Notes: generated by a model from the letters alone, not told the origin. A DNA stretch of 64,000 nucleotides from Bacillus sp. EB106-08-02-XG196 (GCF_013396335.1 NZ_JABWSY010000009.1:1-64000); one strand, 5' to 3'; positions 25,600 through 34,207 are shown, counted from the stretch's first letter. Program-made: numbers and translations.

Positions 25600-26808
25600 T
25601 TATTGATATTTTCTTAATTCAAGCTTCGCTATCTGAGCGCGGTGTACTTCATCTGGTCCGTCTGCAAGTCGTAATGTTCTCGAATTTGCCCACATCGCAG
25701 CAAGTGGAAAATCATCTGATACACCAGCACCCCCAAAAGCTTGAATCGCTCTGTCGATCACACGTAAAGCCATGTTAGGTGCCACCACTTTAATCATAGC
25801 AATCTCTGTTTTCGCCTCTTTGTTTCCAACAGTATCCATCATATAAGCTGCCTTCAGCGTCAATAATCTTGCTTGTTCAATTTCGATCCTTGAATCAGCA
25901 ATCCATTCCCTAATAACCCCTTGGCTTGAAAGCGGTCTTCCAAAGGCTTCACGTTCTTGAACACGCTTACATAAAAATTCAAGAGCACGCTCTGCTGCAC
26001 CAATCAATCTCATACAGTGATGAATTCTTCCAGGTCCTAATCTTCCCTGGGCTATCGCAAAACCTTTTCCTTCTCCCCAAAGAATATTTTCTGCCGGAAC
26101 TCTAACATTTTTATAAGTAATTTCAGCGTGCCCATGCGGGGCATGATCATAACCGAAAACAGGCAGCATCCTTTCAATTTGCACCCCTGGTGCATTAAGA
26201 GGAACGAGAATCATCGACTGCTGCTCATGGCGGTTAGCATTAAAGTCTGTTTTCCCCATGACAATCGCTATCTTACATCTGGGATCTCCTGCACCAGATG
26301 ACCACCATTTACGTCCATTAATGATATACTCATCACCATCTCTTACAATGCTTGCTTCAATATTTGTTGCATCGGAAGAAGCTACCGCCGGTTCAGTCAT
26401 AGAAAAGCAAGAACGAATTTCCCCTGCTAGTAATGGTTTAAGCCACTTTTCCTTGTGTTCCTCTTTACCATAGCGAACCATTACTTCCATATTACCAGTA
26501 TCAGGAGCACTGCAGTTAAACACTTCAGGACCAATCATTGAGCGACCCATAATTTCGCAAAGCGGAGCATATTCTAAGTTCGTTAATCCTGCTCCATATT
26601 CACTCTCTGGGAGAAATAAGTTCCAGAGACCAGCAGCCTTTGCTTTTTCCTTTAAGTCCTCCATTACCTGAGGGACAGCACTCCACCGATTATCCTGTTC
26701 GTTTAATTGCTGCTCATAGACTTTTTCATTAGGATATACGTGTTCTTCCATGAAGTTTGTCAGCTTTGTCTGTAACTCTTTCACTTTATCAGAATATAAA
26801 AATTCCAT
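25600..26808 (-). CDS. acyl-CoA dehydrogenase family protein, ACAD11/LvaC-like
   Basis: The 402-aa flavoprotein is the first gene of the operon. Stretches close to the dehydrogenase half of human ACAD11 are [49 protein letters not shown] and [17 protein letters not shown]10/11 relatives act with a kinase to convert 4-hydroxyacyl-CoA via a phosphorylated intermediate. The kinase is encoded four genes downstream. The ATG has the SD AAAGGGTGA. A TetR-type palindrome lies 19 bp upstream of the start. Confidence 0.92.
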   Translation of the reverse strand: MEFLYSDKVKELQTKLTNFMEEHVYPNEKVYEQQLNEQDNRWSAVPQVMEDLKEKAKAAGLWNLFLPESEYGAGLTNLEYAPLCEIMGRSMIGPEVFNCSAPDTGNMEVMVRYGKEEHKEKWLKPLLAGEIRSCFSMTEPAVASSDATNIEASIVRDGDEYIINGRKWWSSGAGDPRCKIAIVMGKTDFNANRHEQQSMILVPLNAPGVQIERMLPVFGYDHAPHGHAEITYKNVRVPAENILWGEGKGFAIAQGRLGPGRIHHCMRLIGAAERALEFLCKRVQEREAFGRPLSSQGVIREWIADSRIEIEQARLLTLKAAYMMDTVGNKEAKTEIAMIKVVAPNMALRVIDRAIQAFGGAGVSDDFPLAAMWANSRTLRLADGPDEVHRAQIAKLELRKYQ

Positions 26809-26826
26809 TCACTTCACCCTTTCATA

Positions 26827-26846
26827 CATACTAACCAGTTGGTATG
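26827..26846. promoter_or_regulatory. TetR-type operator palindrome
   Basis: CATACTAACCAGTTGGTATG is a 20-bp palindrome with 16 of 20 symmetric positions. It sits 19-38 bp before the start codon of the first gene of the acyl-CoA operon. Its size and ACCAGTTGGT centre are typical of TetR-family operators, and a TetR gene is in the operon. Confidence 0.65.
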
Positions 26847-26918
26847 CCACAATTACTATTATACCTCCAAACATTAAATATTCAAATTTATTTCTAAATA
26901 TTCTAACAAAATAATCAT

Positions 26919-27113
26919 TTAATATCTCTTTATACCCATTTTTTGTTTTTTCATTAATTCATATGATTTTTCTATGATATCAGTTAGTACATCACCTTTA
27001 TATACTCTGCCTAATTTAAGATTTTCCTGATAGTATTCAACAATTTCGTCTAGTTTGTCAGAGGTTTCTTTTGCAATCCTTACATTTAATTGAATTCTTC
27101 CATTTTCAGCCAA
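26919..27113 (-). CDS. ribbon-helix-helix type small protein (64 aa)
   Basis: The 64-aa protein has an N-terminal strand IQLNVRIAKETSDKLDEIVE and a following helix typical of Arc/MetJ/CopG-class DNA-binding proteins, ending in a basic tail. I start it at TTG 27113, where GGAG lies eight bases upstream. An earlier in-frame ATG precedes that SD and is unlikely. The partner and target are unknown. It could repress its own promoter in the region shared with the divergent VanW gene. Confidence 0.65.
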   Translation of the reverse strand: MAENGRIQLNVRIAKETSDKLDEIVEYYQENLKLGRVYKGDVLTDIIEKSYELMKKQKMGIKRY

Positions 27114-27328
27114 GGGAGACACTCCTATCATTTAAATAGCAAACTGCTAGCACTTTGCGAAATTCGTGTTATTACTTGATTATATACTATTATTCTACAC
27201 TTTTTTCAACAAATCTAAAAAAAGAGTAACACTTGTTTTTTGTATCCCTTTCCAAAATGATTCAGGTTAGTTTCTTACATAAAAATACAAACTTTGCCTC
27301 AAATTAACATGAGGGAGGTTTGTGCTAT

Positions 27329-28210
27329 ATGAGTGTTACATGGTTATTTACCTTTTTATTTATAATTCAGCAGGTAACACCTCAAGCTGGTGTGGACATA
27401 ACTAAGGATGGAAAACCAATTTCTACTATTAATAGAGAAGATTACGCTATAGGGAATCCAAGTTTCTTTATTTTGGATACGAAAAAATATAATAAACTGT
27501 TAAATCAATTAGAAAAGCAGTTGTCAGTGATACCCAAAGATGCAAGGCTGGATCAGCATGAAAATATTATTCCTGAGCAGGCTGGTCTAAGCATCAATCG
27601 ACAAGCTTTTACAGAAAGCTTCTATTCCTTTTTTTTCGAACAGAACAAATCAACATTAGAAATACCTATGTATCCTGTTTATCCAAAGGTGGATAGTGAA
27701 TTACTTTCAGATATTCGCAGTATTCGAATTGGCCGGTACATTACTTCTTTTAATCCCAGGAATAAAAAGCGGTCAACCAATATTCAATTGGCAGTCGAAG
27801 CCATTAATAATCATGTTGTGTTTCCTGGTGACACATTTTCATTTAATTCTGTAGTAGGCAAACGGACAACTGAGAAGGGGTATGAAAAGGCTAAAGTGAT
27901 TGTGAAAGGTGAATATGCCGAAGACATCGGCGGAGGAATATGTCAGGTATCTTCCACATTATTTAATGCAGTCGATAGCGCAGGACTGAAAATCGTTCAG
28001 CGTTTTTCTCACAGCAGACATGTCCCCTATATTCCACCTGGACGTGATGCAACCGTGAGTTGGTACGGTCCTGATTTTGAATTTAAGAATATGTATAATC
28101 AACCCATTTTAATCCAAGCTAAAACGATTGGGAACCTTTTAGTCATTAAGCTATATTCCTCAGAGGTCATCGAATATAAACCCAAGAAGGTTCCCTTCCC
28201 GACACTTTGA
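27329..28210 (+). CDS. VanW-domain protein, exported or membrane-attached
   Basis: The 293-aa protein has an N-terminal hydrophobic segment (VTWLFTFLFIIQQ) that can act as a signal or anchor. A linker region follows, then a VanW domain from about 135 (GRYITSFNPRNKKRSTNIQ, FPGDTFSFNSVVGKRT, GGGICQVSSTLFNAV). The family is named after a vancomycin-cluster gene, but its biochemical role is unknown. There is no G5 domain. The ATG at 27329 is preferred, with GGGAGG eleven bases upstream. Confidence 0.85.
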   Translation: MSVTWLFTFLFIIQQVTPQAGVDITKDGKPISTINREDYAIGNPSFFILDTKKYNKLLNQLEKQLSVIPKDARLDQHENIIPEQAGLSINRQAFTESFYSFFFEQNKSTLEIPMYPVYPKVDSELLSDIRSIRIGRYITSFNPRNKKRSTNIQLAVEAINNHVVFPGDTFSFNSVVGKRTTEKGYEKAKVIVKGEYAEDIGGGICQVSSTLFNAVDSAGLKIVQRFSHSRHVPYIPPGRDATVSWYGPDFEFKNMYNQPILIQAKTIGNLLVIKLYSSEVIEYKPKKVPFPTL

Positions 28211-28241
28211 AAAAGCCCGCATTGAATGCGGACTTTTTTTT
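28210..28241. terminator. bidirectional terminator after the VanW gene
   Basis: AAAGCCCGCATT and AATGCGGACTTT pair over eleven of twelve positions around one base, with A-runs before and T-runs after. It can serve both converging genes. Confidence 0.8.
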
Positions 28242-28509
28242 ATCGATTTTTATCATTTCTTAGTGCACTAGTTAATAACTCTTCTGAGAATTCAGCTAAT
28301 GCAGTGTTACTCATACCATTTAAGTTAGTTTTGGGTGTGAAGCTTTGGACTACATCTTGAAAAGGCACTGCAATATTATTTCGTTTTCCTCTTGTTAATC
28401 CAAAAACGGCAGCACTTATTCCGACTCCAAGCAGCGATGCCCACATGGCCCCCCTGCTCTTTCGTTTCTTACCAAACATATTGAAAAACGGCTTTATCAT
28501 ATTTCTCAT
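28240..28509 (-). CDS. small hypothetical protein with one membrane helix
   Basis: The 89-aa protein begins MRNMIKPFFNMFGKKRK, has one hydrophobic segment (AMWASLLGVGISAAVFGL, about 21-38) and a polar C-terminus. I do not recognise a function. The ATG at 28509 has AAAGGAG eight bases upstream. It looks like many small Bacillaceae membrane proteins and stands alone. Confidence 0.6.
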   Translation of the reverse strand: MRNMIKPFFNMFGKKRKSRGAMWASLLGVGISAAVFGLTRGKRNNIAVPFQDVVQSFTPKTNLNGMSNTALAEFSEELLTSALRNDKNR

Positions 28510-28658
28510 CCAAAGCACTCCTTTATCTTACGTGAGAATGGAAAGTAAAATGACCCTTCCATTAGCTTAATCTTTACATTTAAGGTGAGAATATGATTGG
28601 AAAACTACTGGTGAAATGTTATTTGTTTACAGAATATATTTTGGTTAGCAAAATGTTG

Positions 28659-29150
28659 TTATAGCTTCTTTATTCTTATAGGGCTCACCATAAGAATGGA
28701 TAGTAAAATGGTTATGAATGCACTACTGTATAGAAATATTCCCATGCAAGCCATTAACAGCCCAGCAGCCGTAATTGGCAGACCCATAAAGTAGCCTCTG
28801 GTTGGCTTTACATTAAATTTTGCTAAGCGTAATGCGCCCATCGTTGGAAATAGCATAAATGCAATTGTCGTGAAAATTGATGATGGTTCTAATGAGTAAA
28901 ATAATAGCGCTGGTGCCACTCCAAGACTAACAATATCGGCTAATGAATCAAGTTCAACTCCAAATTCACTATTCACCTTCAATCTTCTTGCTAAGCGTCC
29001 ATCAAAAAAATCAAATATTGCCGATAAGAAAATAAACATTGCTGCCATTTGTAAATATCCATTCAAATTAAAGGTAATCGAAAAGACACCAGATAATAAG
29101 TTCCCAATAGTAAATAAATTTGGTATTGCTTTAACCAAATGGTTTAACAA
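28659..29150 (-). CDS. pssA: CDP-diacylglycerol-serine O-phosphatidyltransferase
   Basis: The 163-aa integral membrane enzyme makes phosphatidylserine from CDP-diacylglycerol and serine, the precursor of phosphatidylethanolamine. The CDP-alcohol phosphatidyltransferase motif appears as FDFFDGRLARRLKVNSEFGVELDSLADIV-type spacing (DG..AR..G..LDSLAD, about 47-73). The TTG start follows GGGGGG. No psd decarboxylase gene is adjacent. Confidence 0.9.
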   Translation of the reverse strand: MLNHLVKAIPNLFTIGNLLSGVFSITFNLNGYLQMAAMFIFLSAIFDFFDGRLARRLKVNSEFGVELDSLADIVSLGVAPALLFYSLEPSSIFTTIAFMLFPTMGALRLAKFNVKPTRGYFMGLPITAAGLLMACMGIFLYSSAFITILLSILMVSPIRIKKL

Positions 29151-29298
29151 GCAGGTCCCCCCTTTTTAGACCAATCCTTCCATTGAATACGGTTCTTCTA
29201 TAGTCTGTACCATTTATTATAATGTGAATCTAATTAAGGAAAGGTATTATAAATCCCTTTTCGTCAAAAGATAAAAAGTGAAAGGATGGTTGACTTAA

Positions 29299-29550
29299 AT
29301 GGATAAAACATTGGGCTATTTACGTGAAATCTTATCAAATTACAGTGATCAACATTCTGAAGGGAAACAATTATATCGCAAATTAACTGAAGGAAAATTT
29401 ACTTCTGAAGGAGATTTTGTGAAACAGTTAAGCCAGAAGGAGATTGACTGTTTAAATGAAATGCTTCCTCAAGAAATTAATTATGCAAAGGAAGAGCAAG
29501 ATGAAAAAAGGGCTCATGAATTAAACGAAGTATTCGAACTGCTATTTTAG
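29299..29550 (+). CDS. csgA: sporulation-specific protein CsgA
   Basis: The 83-aa protein agrees in length and pattern with B. subtilis CsgA, a small sigma-G-dependent forespore protein of unknown function. Both begin MD-TLGYLRE-LSN and end with KRA-ELNEV-ELL. It is acidic, helical and without signal peptide. The ATG follows GAAAGGATGG, and a strong terminator lies 18 bp downstream. The name relies on memory of the B. subtilis sequence. Confidence 0.8.
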   Translation: MDKTLGYLREILSNYSDQHSEGKQLYRKLTEGKFTSEGDFVKQLSQKEIDCLNEMLPQEINYAKEEQDEKRAHELNEVFELLF

Positions 29551-29567
29551 ACTTTGGCTACATAAAA

Positions 29568-29601
29568 AGAGATGTTAGTTATGAAACTAACATCTCTCCT
29601 T
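29568..29601 (+). terminator. csgA terminator
   Basis: The 13-nt arms AGAGATGTTAGTT and AACTAACATCTCT are perfectly complementary around a 4-nt loop, followed by CCTTT. Confidence 0.8.
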
Positions 29602-29759
29602 TGGGAAATAAACCAAAATAACTATTAATTATTTCCTAGGTAAGCGCATACAACGACAAAAGACGATTTTTAGTGGGCATTTTTTGTCATTAAGCGACAA
29701 GAAGTGAGTTTTTATAAGATTCTACCCATCTGGGATTACGTCAAACCAAGACACATTTT

Positions 29760-30677
29760 CTAGTGAATATTTCGTTTCTTAAACCTTCCTCCGCGCACTT
29801 CAGCGATATCAGCTACGGCGAGGAATGCGTTTTCATCACTTTCAGTAACAATTTCCTTCAACTTTGCTTCCTCAAGTCGGTTAATGACACAGAAAATTAC
29901 CTTCTTGTGATCTCCTGAGTAGGCACCCTCTCCATTAATATAGGTCACGCCACGACCAAGGCGATTCATAATGGCCTCACCAATTTCTTTTGAATTGTCA
30001 CTAATAATCCAAACCGATTTGGATTCATCTAAGCCGGTAATGGTAATATCGATGGTTTTATAGGCAACAAAATAGGCTATTAGAGAATACATAGCCCGAT
30101 CCCACGAAAAGACAAAGCCAGCGCTTCCCAGTATAAATAAATTAAAAAACATGATAATTTCACCAACAGAAAATGGAAGTTTTTTATTAAATAGAATGGC
30201 GAGAATCTCAGTACCATCCAAGGAACCTCCATAGCGGATGACCATCCCTACTCCAATCCCAAGGACGATTCCCCCAAAAACGGTTGCAAGTAAGATATCC
30301 TGGGTAAAGGCAGGAACTGGATGAAGTAATGTGGTGCCGATAGAAAGAATGGTAATTCCATAAAGAGTGGATAATGCGAAGGTTTTTCCAATTTGTTTAT
30401 AACCGATAAAGAAAAAAGGGATGTTAAGAATAAAGATAAAAATACCGAGTTTCCAACCAGTCAGATAAGAAAGCATAATCGAAATGCCTACGATGCCTCC
30501 ATCAATAACATGATTGGGAACGAGAAAAATTTCCAATCCGACGGCCATTAAAGCTGCCCCGATTGTAATGAGCATAATTCTTTGAATGATTTTTCTGGTG
30601 GTTAATCCTTTGTGTTGAACTTTCTCCATAAGTACTTTCTGTTGTTCGTTAAGATTTACATTTGGAAATCCTGTCAT
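29760..30677 (-). CDS. YitT family protein (YitT membrane domain plus DUF2179)
   Basis: The 305-aa protein has five or six N-terminal membrane helices with GLEIFLVPNHVIDGGIVGIS and MVIRYGGSLDGTEILAILFNKK, then a soluble C-terminal DUF2179 domain (about 225-295, SKEIGEAIMNRLGRGVTYI). It is the full-length counterpart of the shorter paralogue at 8.0-8.5 kb. The family's transport substrate is unknown. The ATG follows AAAGGGGCAAG. No neighbour is close enough to be in the same operon. Confidence 0.88.
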   Translation of the reverse strand: MTGFPNVNLNEQQKVLMEKVQHKGLTTRKIIQRIMLITIGAALMAVGLEIFLVPNHVIDGGIVGISIMLSYLTGWKLGIFIFILNIPFFFIGYKQIGKTFALSTLYGITILSIGTTLLHPVPAFTQDILLATVFGGIVLGIGVGMVIRYGGSLDGTEILAILFNKKLPFSVGEIIMFFNLFILGSAGFVFSWDRAMYSLIAYFVAYKTIDITITGLDESKSVWIISDNSKEIGEAIMNRLGRGVTYINGEGAYSGDHKKVIFCVINRLEEAKLKEIVTESDENAFLAVADIAEVRGGRFKKRNIH

Positions 30678-30802
30678 TATCTTGCCCCTTTCGTATAGAC
30701 TTATAATTCCATTATATCAGTAAACTGATAGTTTTTTGAATTTTTAAACACTTTATTTCCCAATTTTCTAGGTAAAATTCTAAGGTTATTTTTTAATAAA
30801 AT

Positions 30803-30837
30803 CACAAAATAAAGAAGCCGCCTCCATTGAGACAGCT
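30803..30837 (-). terminator. leftward intrinsic terminator without an obvious gene
   Basis: On the minus strand AGCTGTCTC pairs over nine positions, with two wobbles, with GAGGCGGCT around AATG. TCTTTATTTT follows. The nearest leftward gene upstream is more than 1 kb away, and none lies between. Confidence 0.65.
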
Positions 30838-30853
30838 ACTTGGGAATATTAAC

Positions 30854-31565
30854 CTCTTAGGGGACCCAACCATGACATCAGCCAAAGTGTTCTTTACTCT
30901 TCCTTTTAGTCATTTTACGATCTAATGGAAGATTGGAGAATTAGCCGATGGGTGTTGTTCCGTTGAAGGAATTAATTCACATGGGATTTAATGGAATTCA
31001 AATTCCTTAAAAGAAACAAATTTACCGGTACTACCGATTGACTCATTATCCTTTTATTTGGTTTAGTTTCTTGGCAATGTAAGATTTGATTTGGTTGAAG
31101 GTTTAGATAATAATATAAATAAAGATTTTTCATTTATTAAATATCATTATCTCCTTACTACTCCTTACCTTTTAGGTGAGCTTCTTTATCAAATATAAGG
31201 ACCAAACAGTTGACAGCTCCTATTTGTTTTAGTTATTGTTTTTTAGATTCTTTCTATACTTCATTACTTTAGGTTTCTTCGCGAAGGAAGCTTCCATCAT
31301 AATTTTAAGAAAGATCTTTTTTGGTTTGAGATTTTTATCTACGTACCGTTTACATAGGTAGATAACTTTTCTTTACTCCCAAATTACAATAACTTGTGTA
31401 CCTACATTTGAAAAGACGATTTCCTCTTTCACTAAAAAGAAGTTTAGTTAGTCTTGCACCTTTCCAATTCAATTTACATCGCTCCACCTACCAAACATTG
31501 CAAGGGAAAACCTTTACTACTCGTTCACAAACGGAACGAACACGGATGGTTGAGTCTCCTAAGAA
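30854..31565. repeat. imperfect inverted repeat pair flanking about 0.7 kb
   Basis: The 21-mer CTCTTAGGGGACCCAACCATG (one base longer than shown here at its end, 30854-30874) and the minus-strand segment at 31565-31545 agree at 17 of 21 positions, with the core CTTAGG.GAC.CAACCAT. The pairing is too good for chance within 700 bp. Both copies face inward. I see no transposase and no clear target-site duplication. Confidence 0.6.
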
Positions 31566-31595
31566 GTTAACTTTTTATATCTTCTTTACACTTAT

Positions 31596-31604
31596 ATTAT
31601 ATCA
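31596..31604 (-). promoter_or_regulatory. leftward extended -10 element
   Basis: On the minus strand TGATATAAT is a perfect extended -10. Transcription from it would run into the inverted-repeat region and could end at the terminator near 30.8 kb. The -35 is poor. Confidence 0.4.
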
Positions 31605-31765
31605 CTTCTAATGCCCTCCTAAAACACAGTGTTGTGACGAATTGGTGAACTTTTCTAAATTACCAGACTATTAAAAAAACCATATTAAGCCAAACTATTA
31701 GATTATTATTATTGAACATTACCCACTTTTTGGATAAAATATTAGCATCCAAGGAGGCGATTTTT

Positions 31766-32548
31766 ATCATTAGGAAATTAACCAAAAATGATCATGACCA
31801 AGTAATTTCTTTCTTAAGTGAAGAACCGTCTATTAATTTATTTATCATTGGTGACATAGAGGTTTTTGGATACGAATCAGATTTCCAAGAAATCTGGGCA
31901 GAATTCAATCACCAAGGAGAAATCATCGCCGTTCTTCTCAGATACTATCAATCATTTATCCCTTATGCCAAAGGAGAATTTAATGTTGCTGAGTTTGTCT
32001 CGATTATTATTTCTCACTCTCAGCCAGTTCTCTTATCCGGGAAAACTGATATTGTCGAGAAATTTGAATCCTATAATGTCCTTCAACTTGGAAAGAAACA
32101 AGAAACCTTCTTTGCTGAATGTAAGAGTACTGAATATCTCGGTGAAACAAATGTGTACATAAAAAAGGCGAGTATAAATGAAATTGACCAAATCCTATCT
32201 CTTCGTAAAACAATTGATGAATTCCATCTCAGTCATAATGCTGCTGAAATGTTACGAACATCTATGGAATCAAATATGGCGAGAACTTATTACACAGAAG
32301 AAAATGGACAAATGACATCTTGTGTATCTACTACAGCAGAAAATTCAATGTCTGCGATGATTGTTGGTGTATGTACAAGAAAAGAATATCGCCGTAAAGG
32401 GTTAGCCACAGGCATTATGCAGAAGCTTTTTAAAGATATAATGGACGAAGGCAAAATACTTTGCCTTTTCTATGATAATCCTGAAGCTGGACGTATCTAT
32501 AAACGACTTGGATTTAATGACGTTGGAAAATGGACGATGTACCGATAA
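31766..32548 (+). CDS. GNAT-family acetyltransferase with a non-AUG start
   Basis: The protein has a C-terminal GNAT domain (AMIVGVCTRKEYRRKGLATGIM, with the acetyl-CoA loop RRKGLAT, and AGRIYKRLGFNDVG). Its N-terminal half, from IRKLTKNDHDQV on, looks like the N-domain of tandem GNAT proteins. The only good SD is AAGGAGG at 31751-31757, and the codon at the right distance is ATC (31766) followed by ATT. An in-frame TTG at 31712 lacks an SD. Homologues would be expected to begin MIRKL, so ATG may have become ATC. Length from 31766 is about 260 aa. Acetyl acceptor unknown. Confidence 0.8.
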   Translation: MIRKLTKNDHDQVISFLSEEPSINLFIIGDIEVFGYESDFQEIWAEFNHQGEIIAVLLRYYQSFIPYAKGEFNVAEFVSIIISHSQPVLLSGKTDIVEKFESYNVLQLGKKQETFFAECKSTEYLGETNVYIKKASINEIDQILSLRKTIDEFHLSHNAAEMLRTSMESNMARTYYTEENGQMTSCVSTTAENSMSAMIVGVCTRKEYRRKGLATGIMQKLFKDIMDEGKILCLFYDNPEAGRIYKRLGFNDVGKWTMYR

Positions 32549-32559
32549 TGGTAATTCAA

Positions 32560-32587
32560 AACTTCCTGATTATTTGGAAGTTTTTTT
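32560..32587 (+). terminator. terminator after the GNAT gene
   Basis: AACTTCC pairs with GGAAGTT around a 9-nt loop, followed by TTTTTT. Confidence 0.75.
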
Positions 32588-32650
32588 GTTATTTAAGGAT
32601 GCCTTTAGGGAAGATTAGCAATATCACTATTTATGAAAGGATGTCTTTTA

Positions 32651-33904
32651 ATGTTCGATTCCATAAAGAAATATGCTAAACCCTTCGATTCCATTAATGA
32701 TCTTAATCCTCTGGTGGCAGCTATCGGTGACGCCAAGTATGTCCTTCTCGGCGAATCATCTCATGGAACGTCAGAGTTTTATACGCTCCGCGCTGAGCTT
32801 ACTAAAAGATTAATCCAAGAAAAAGGTTTCTCTGTCATTGCTGTAGAAGGAGACTGGCCATCCTGCCAAAGCATAAATCGCTATATAAAAGACATCGGTT
32901 CACCCAAGAGTGATGTTAGAGAGGCACTTGAGAGTTTTAATCGTTGGCCAACGTGGATGTGGGCTAATCAAGAAATCATTGAATTAATGGAGTGGTTAAA
33001 AAGCTTTAATCAACAAGCAAAGCGAAAAAACAAAGTTGGTTTTTACGGATTGGATGTATATAGTCTATGGGAGAGTATGGACGAAATTATAAAATACTTA
33101 GAACGCACCGGTAACACAGGACTTAAACAAGCTAGAAATGCGTTTAACTGCTTTGAACCATTTAATCGTAATAATGAATCCTATGCCGTATCCGCAGGTT
33201 ACTTATCAGAGGACTGCATGAAGGAAGCCCTTTCGCTTCTTACTACTATCCAAAAGAACAAATGGAAATATGATGATGATGATGAAAGCAGCTTAAATAT
33301 GGAGGTTAATGCACTAGTTACGGTTAATGCTGAAGAGTATTACCGGAAGATGGTTACCAGTGATTCGAAGTCTTGGAACGTGAGAGACATACATATGGTC
33401 GAATCTTTGAATGCGGTTATGAAGTATTATGGTGACGGAGCAAAAGTAATCATCTGGGAACATAATACGCATGTTGGTGATGCTCGGGCAACCGATATGA
33501 AAGATGCAGGTATGGTAAATGTCGGTCAGTTGATACGGGAACAGAATTCCCCTGAAGATGTATACATCGTTGGCTTTGGGACTAACAGCGGTACAGTAAT
33601 CGCTTCAACGGAATGGGGAGTCGATTTTCGAGTTACAAATGTCCCCTCTGCTCAAATTGGGAGCTGGGAAAACCTTATGCATAAAGCTGGTGCTTATAAC
33701 CAATACCTCATTTTTAACGATGAAAATCGGGAAGAATTCAGCAAAAGAATTGGTCACCGTGCTATCGGTGTTGTTTATCGACCTGAACATGAGCAATATG
33801 GAAACTATGTGCCATCAGTCATGAGCAGCCGCTACGATGGATTTATCTTTTTAGATAAAACACATGCTCTCCATCCACTAGAAATGGAAAGTCTTATTTA
33901 TTAA
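32651..33904 (+). CDS. erythromycin esterase family protein
   Basis: The 417-aa protein belongs to the erythromycin esterase/succinoglycan-biosynthesis-like fold: YVLLGESSHGTSEFYTLRAE (Glu/His active-site strand), VIAVEGDWPSCQSINRYI, VGFYGLDVYSLWESM and VIIWEHNTHVGDAR (second His). Only some members (Ere enzymes) hydrolyse macrolides. Most chromosomal Bacillaceae copies have no proven substrate, so resistance should not be assumed. The ATG at 32651 has AAAGGATG seven bases upstream. The gene stands alone, 94 bp before the DUF1657 genes. Confidence 0.88.
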   Translation: MFDSIKKYAKPFDSINDLNPLVAAIGDAKYVLLGESSHGTSEFYTLRAELTKRLIQEKGFSVIAVEGDWPSCQSINRYIKDIGSPKSDVREALESFNRWPTWMWANQEIIELMEWLKSFNQQAKRKNKVGFYGLDVYSLWESMDEIIKYLERTGNTGLKQARNAFNCFEPFNRNNESYAVSAGYLSEDCMKEALSLLTTIQKNKWKYDDDDESSLNMEVNALVTVNAEEYYRKMVTSDSKSWNVRDIHMVESLNAVMKYYGDGAKVIIWEHNTHVGDARATDMKDAGMVNVGQLIREQNSPEDVYIVGFGTNSGTVIASTEWGVDFRVTNVPSAQIGSWENLMHKAGAYNQYLIFNDENREEFSKRIGHRAIGVVYRPEHEQYGNYVPSVMSSRYDGFIFLDKTHALHPLEMESLIY

Positions 33905-33948
33905 AAATCGTAATATTTTTTACATCACATAAATTCTAAGTAAATCCA

Positions 33949-33955
33949 CATACTA
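33949..33955 (+). promoter_or_regulatory. possible sigma-G/F -10 element for the 2Duf cassette
   Basis: CATACTA matches the CATnnTA -10 of forespore sigma factors and lies 44 bp before the first DUF1657 start. A fitting -35 (GHATR) at 17-18 bp is not clear. Forespore expression is expected from what is known of spoVA-2mob relatives. Confidence 0.35.
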
Positions 33956-33998
33956 CTGCTTGTAATATATTTTTGAAAAGGAAAGAGGGCCTTACACC

Positions 33999-34202
33999 AT
34001 GACAGTCGGCACCCAAGTTAAACAAGCATTAGCAGGATTAAAAAGTGCTCAAGCCAGCTTTGAAACCTTTGCTTTGGCAACGGATAATCAAAACGCAAAA
34101 AAACTCTATCAAGATGCAGCTCAACAAACTCAAACCGTCCTAGATAGTCTCGAACCACGGCTTCAAGAAATTTTAGCTGAAGAGCCTCAATATAACCAAT
34201 AA
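33999..34202 (+). CDS. DUF1657 protein (copy 1)
   Basis: The 67-aa helical protein begins MTVGTQVKQALAGLKSAQ and contains LALATDNQ-like and YQDAAQQTQTVLD helices and a Glu-Pro-Gln-Tyr end. DUF1657 proteins occur in spoVA-2mob operons of heat-resistant spore formers. Here the gene is followed by a second copy and by a protein that carries DUF1657 fused to DUF421. The start is ATG behind GAAAGAGGG. Confidence 0.9.
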   Translation: MTVGTQVKQALAGLKSAQASFETFALATDNQNAKKLYQDAAQQTQTVLDSLEPRLQEILAEEPQYNQ

Positions 34203-34207
34203 AAACG

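Larger units (their letters stand above)
30678..31765. other. 1-kb gene-poor region with inverted repeat
   Basis: No convincing protein gene is present on either strand. The stretch is AT-rich and contains a terminator for leftward transcription (30803-30837), an imperfect inverted repeat (30854-30874 and 31545-31565) and a leftward extended -10 (31596-31604). It may be a decayed element or an untranslated leftward transcript. I recognise no known RNA. Confidence 0.6.

Noticed and set aside
28593-28664. 23-codon ORF with AAGGTGAG upstream
   Set aside because: It is too short, runs into the pssA stop region on the opposite strand, and has no terminator or recognisable peptide.
30850-30960. 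second ydaO-type riboswitch (GGGGACCCAACC)
   Set aside because: Only the short GGGGACCCA block resembles the aptamer. The GTCAGCTAAC core and the other blocks are absent.
31396-31611. 71-codon plus-strand ORF in the gene desert
   Set aside because: It has no SD, the composition is like random AT-rich sequence, and it covers the inverted repeat and a leftward promoter.
32651-33904. macrolide resistance gene
   Set aside because: The family includes Ere esterases, but chromosomal Bacillaceae members of this branch have no shown macrolide activity. The sequence alone does not support a resistance call.
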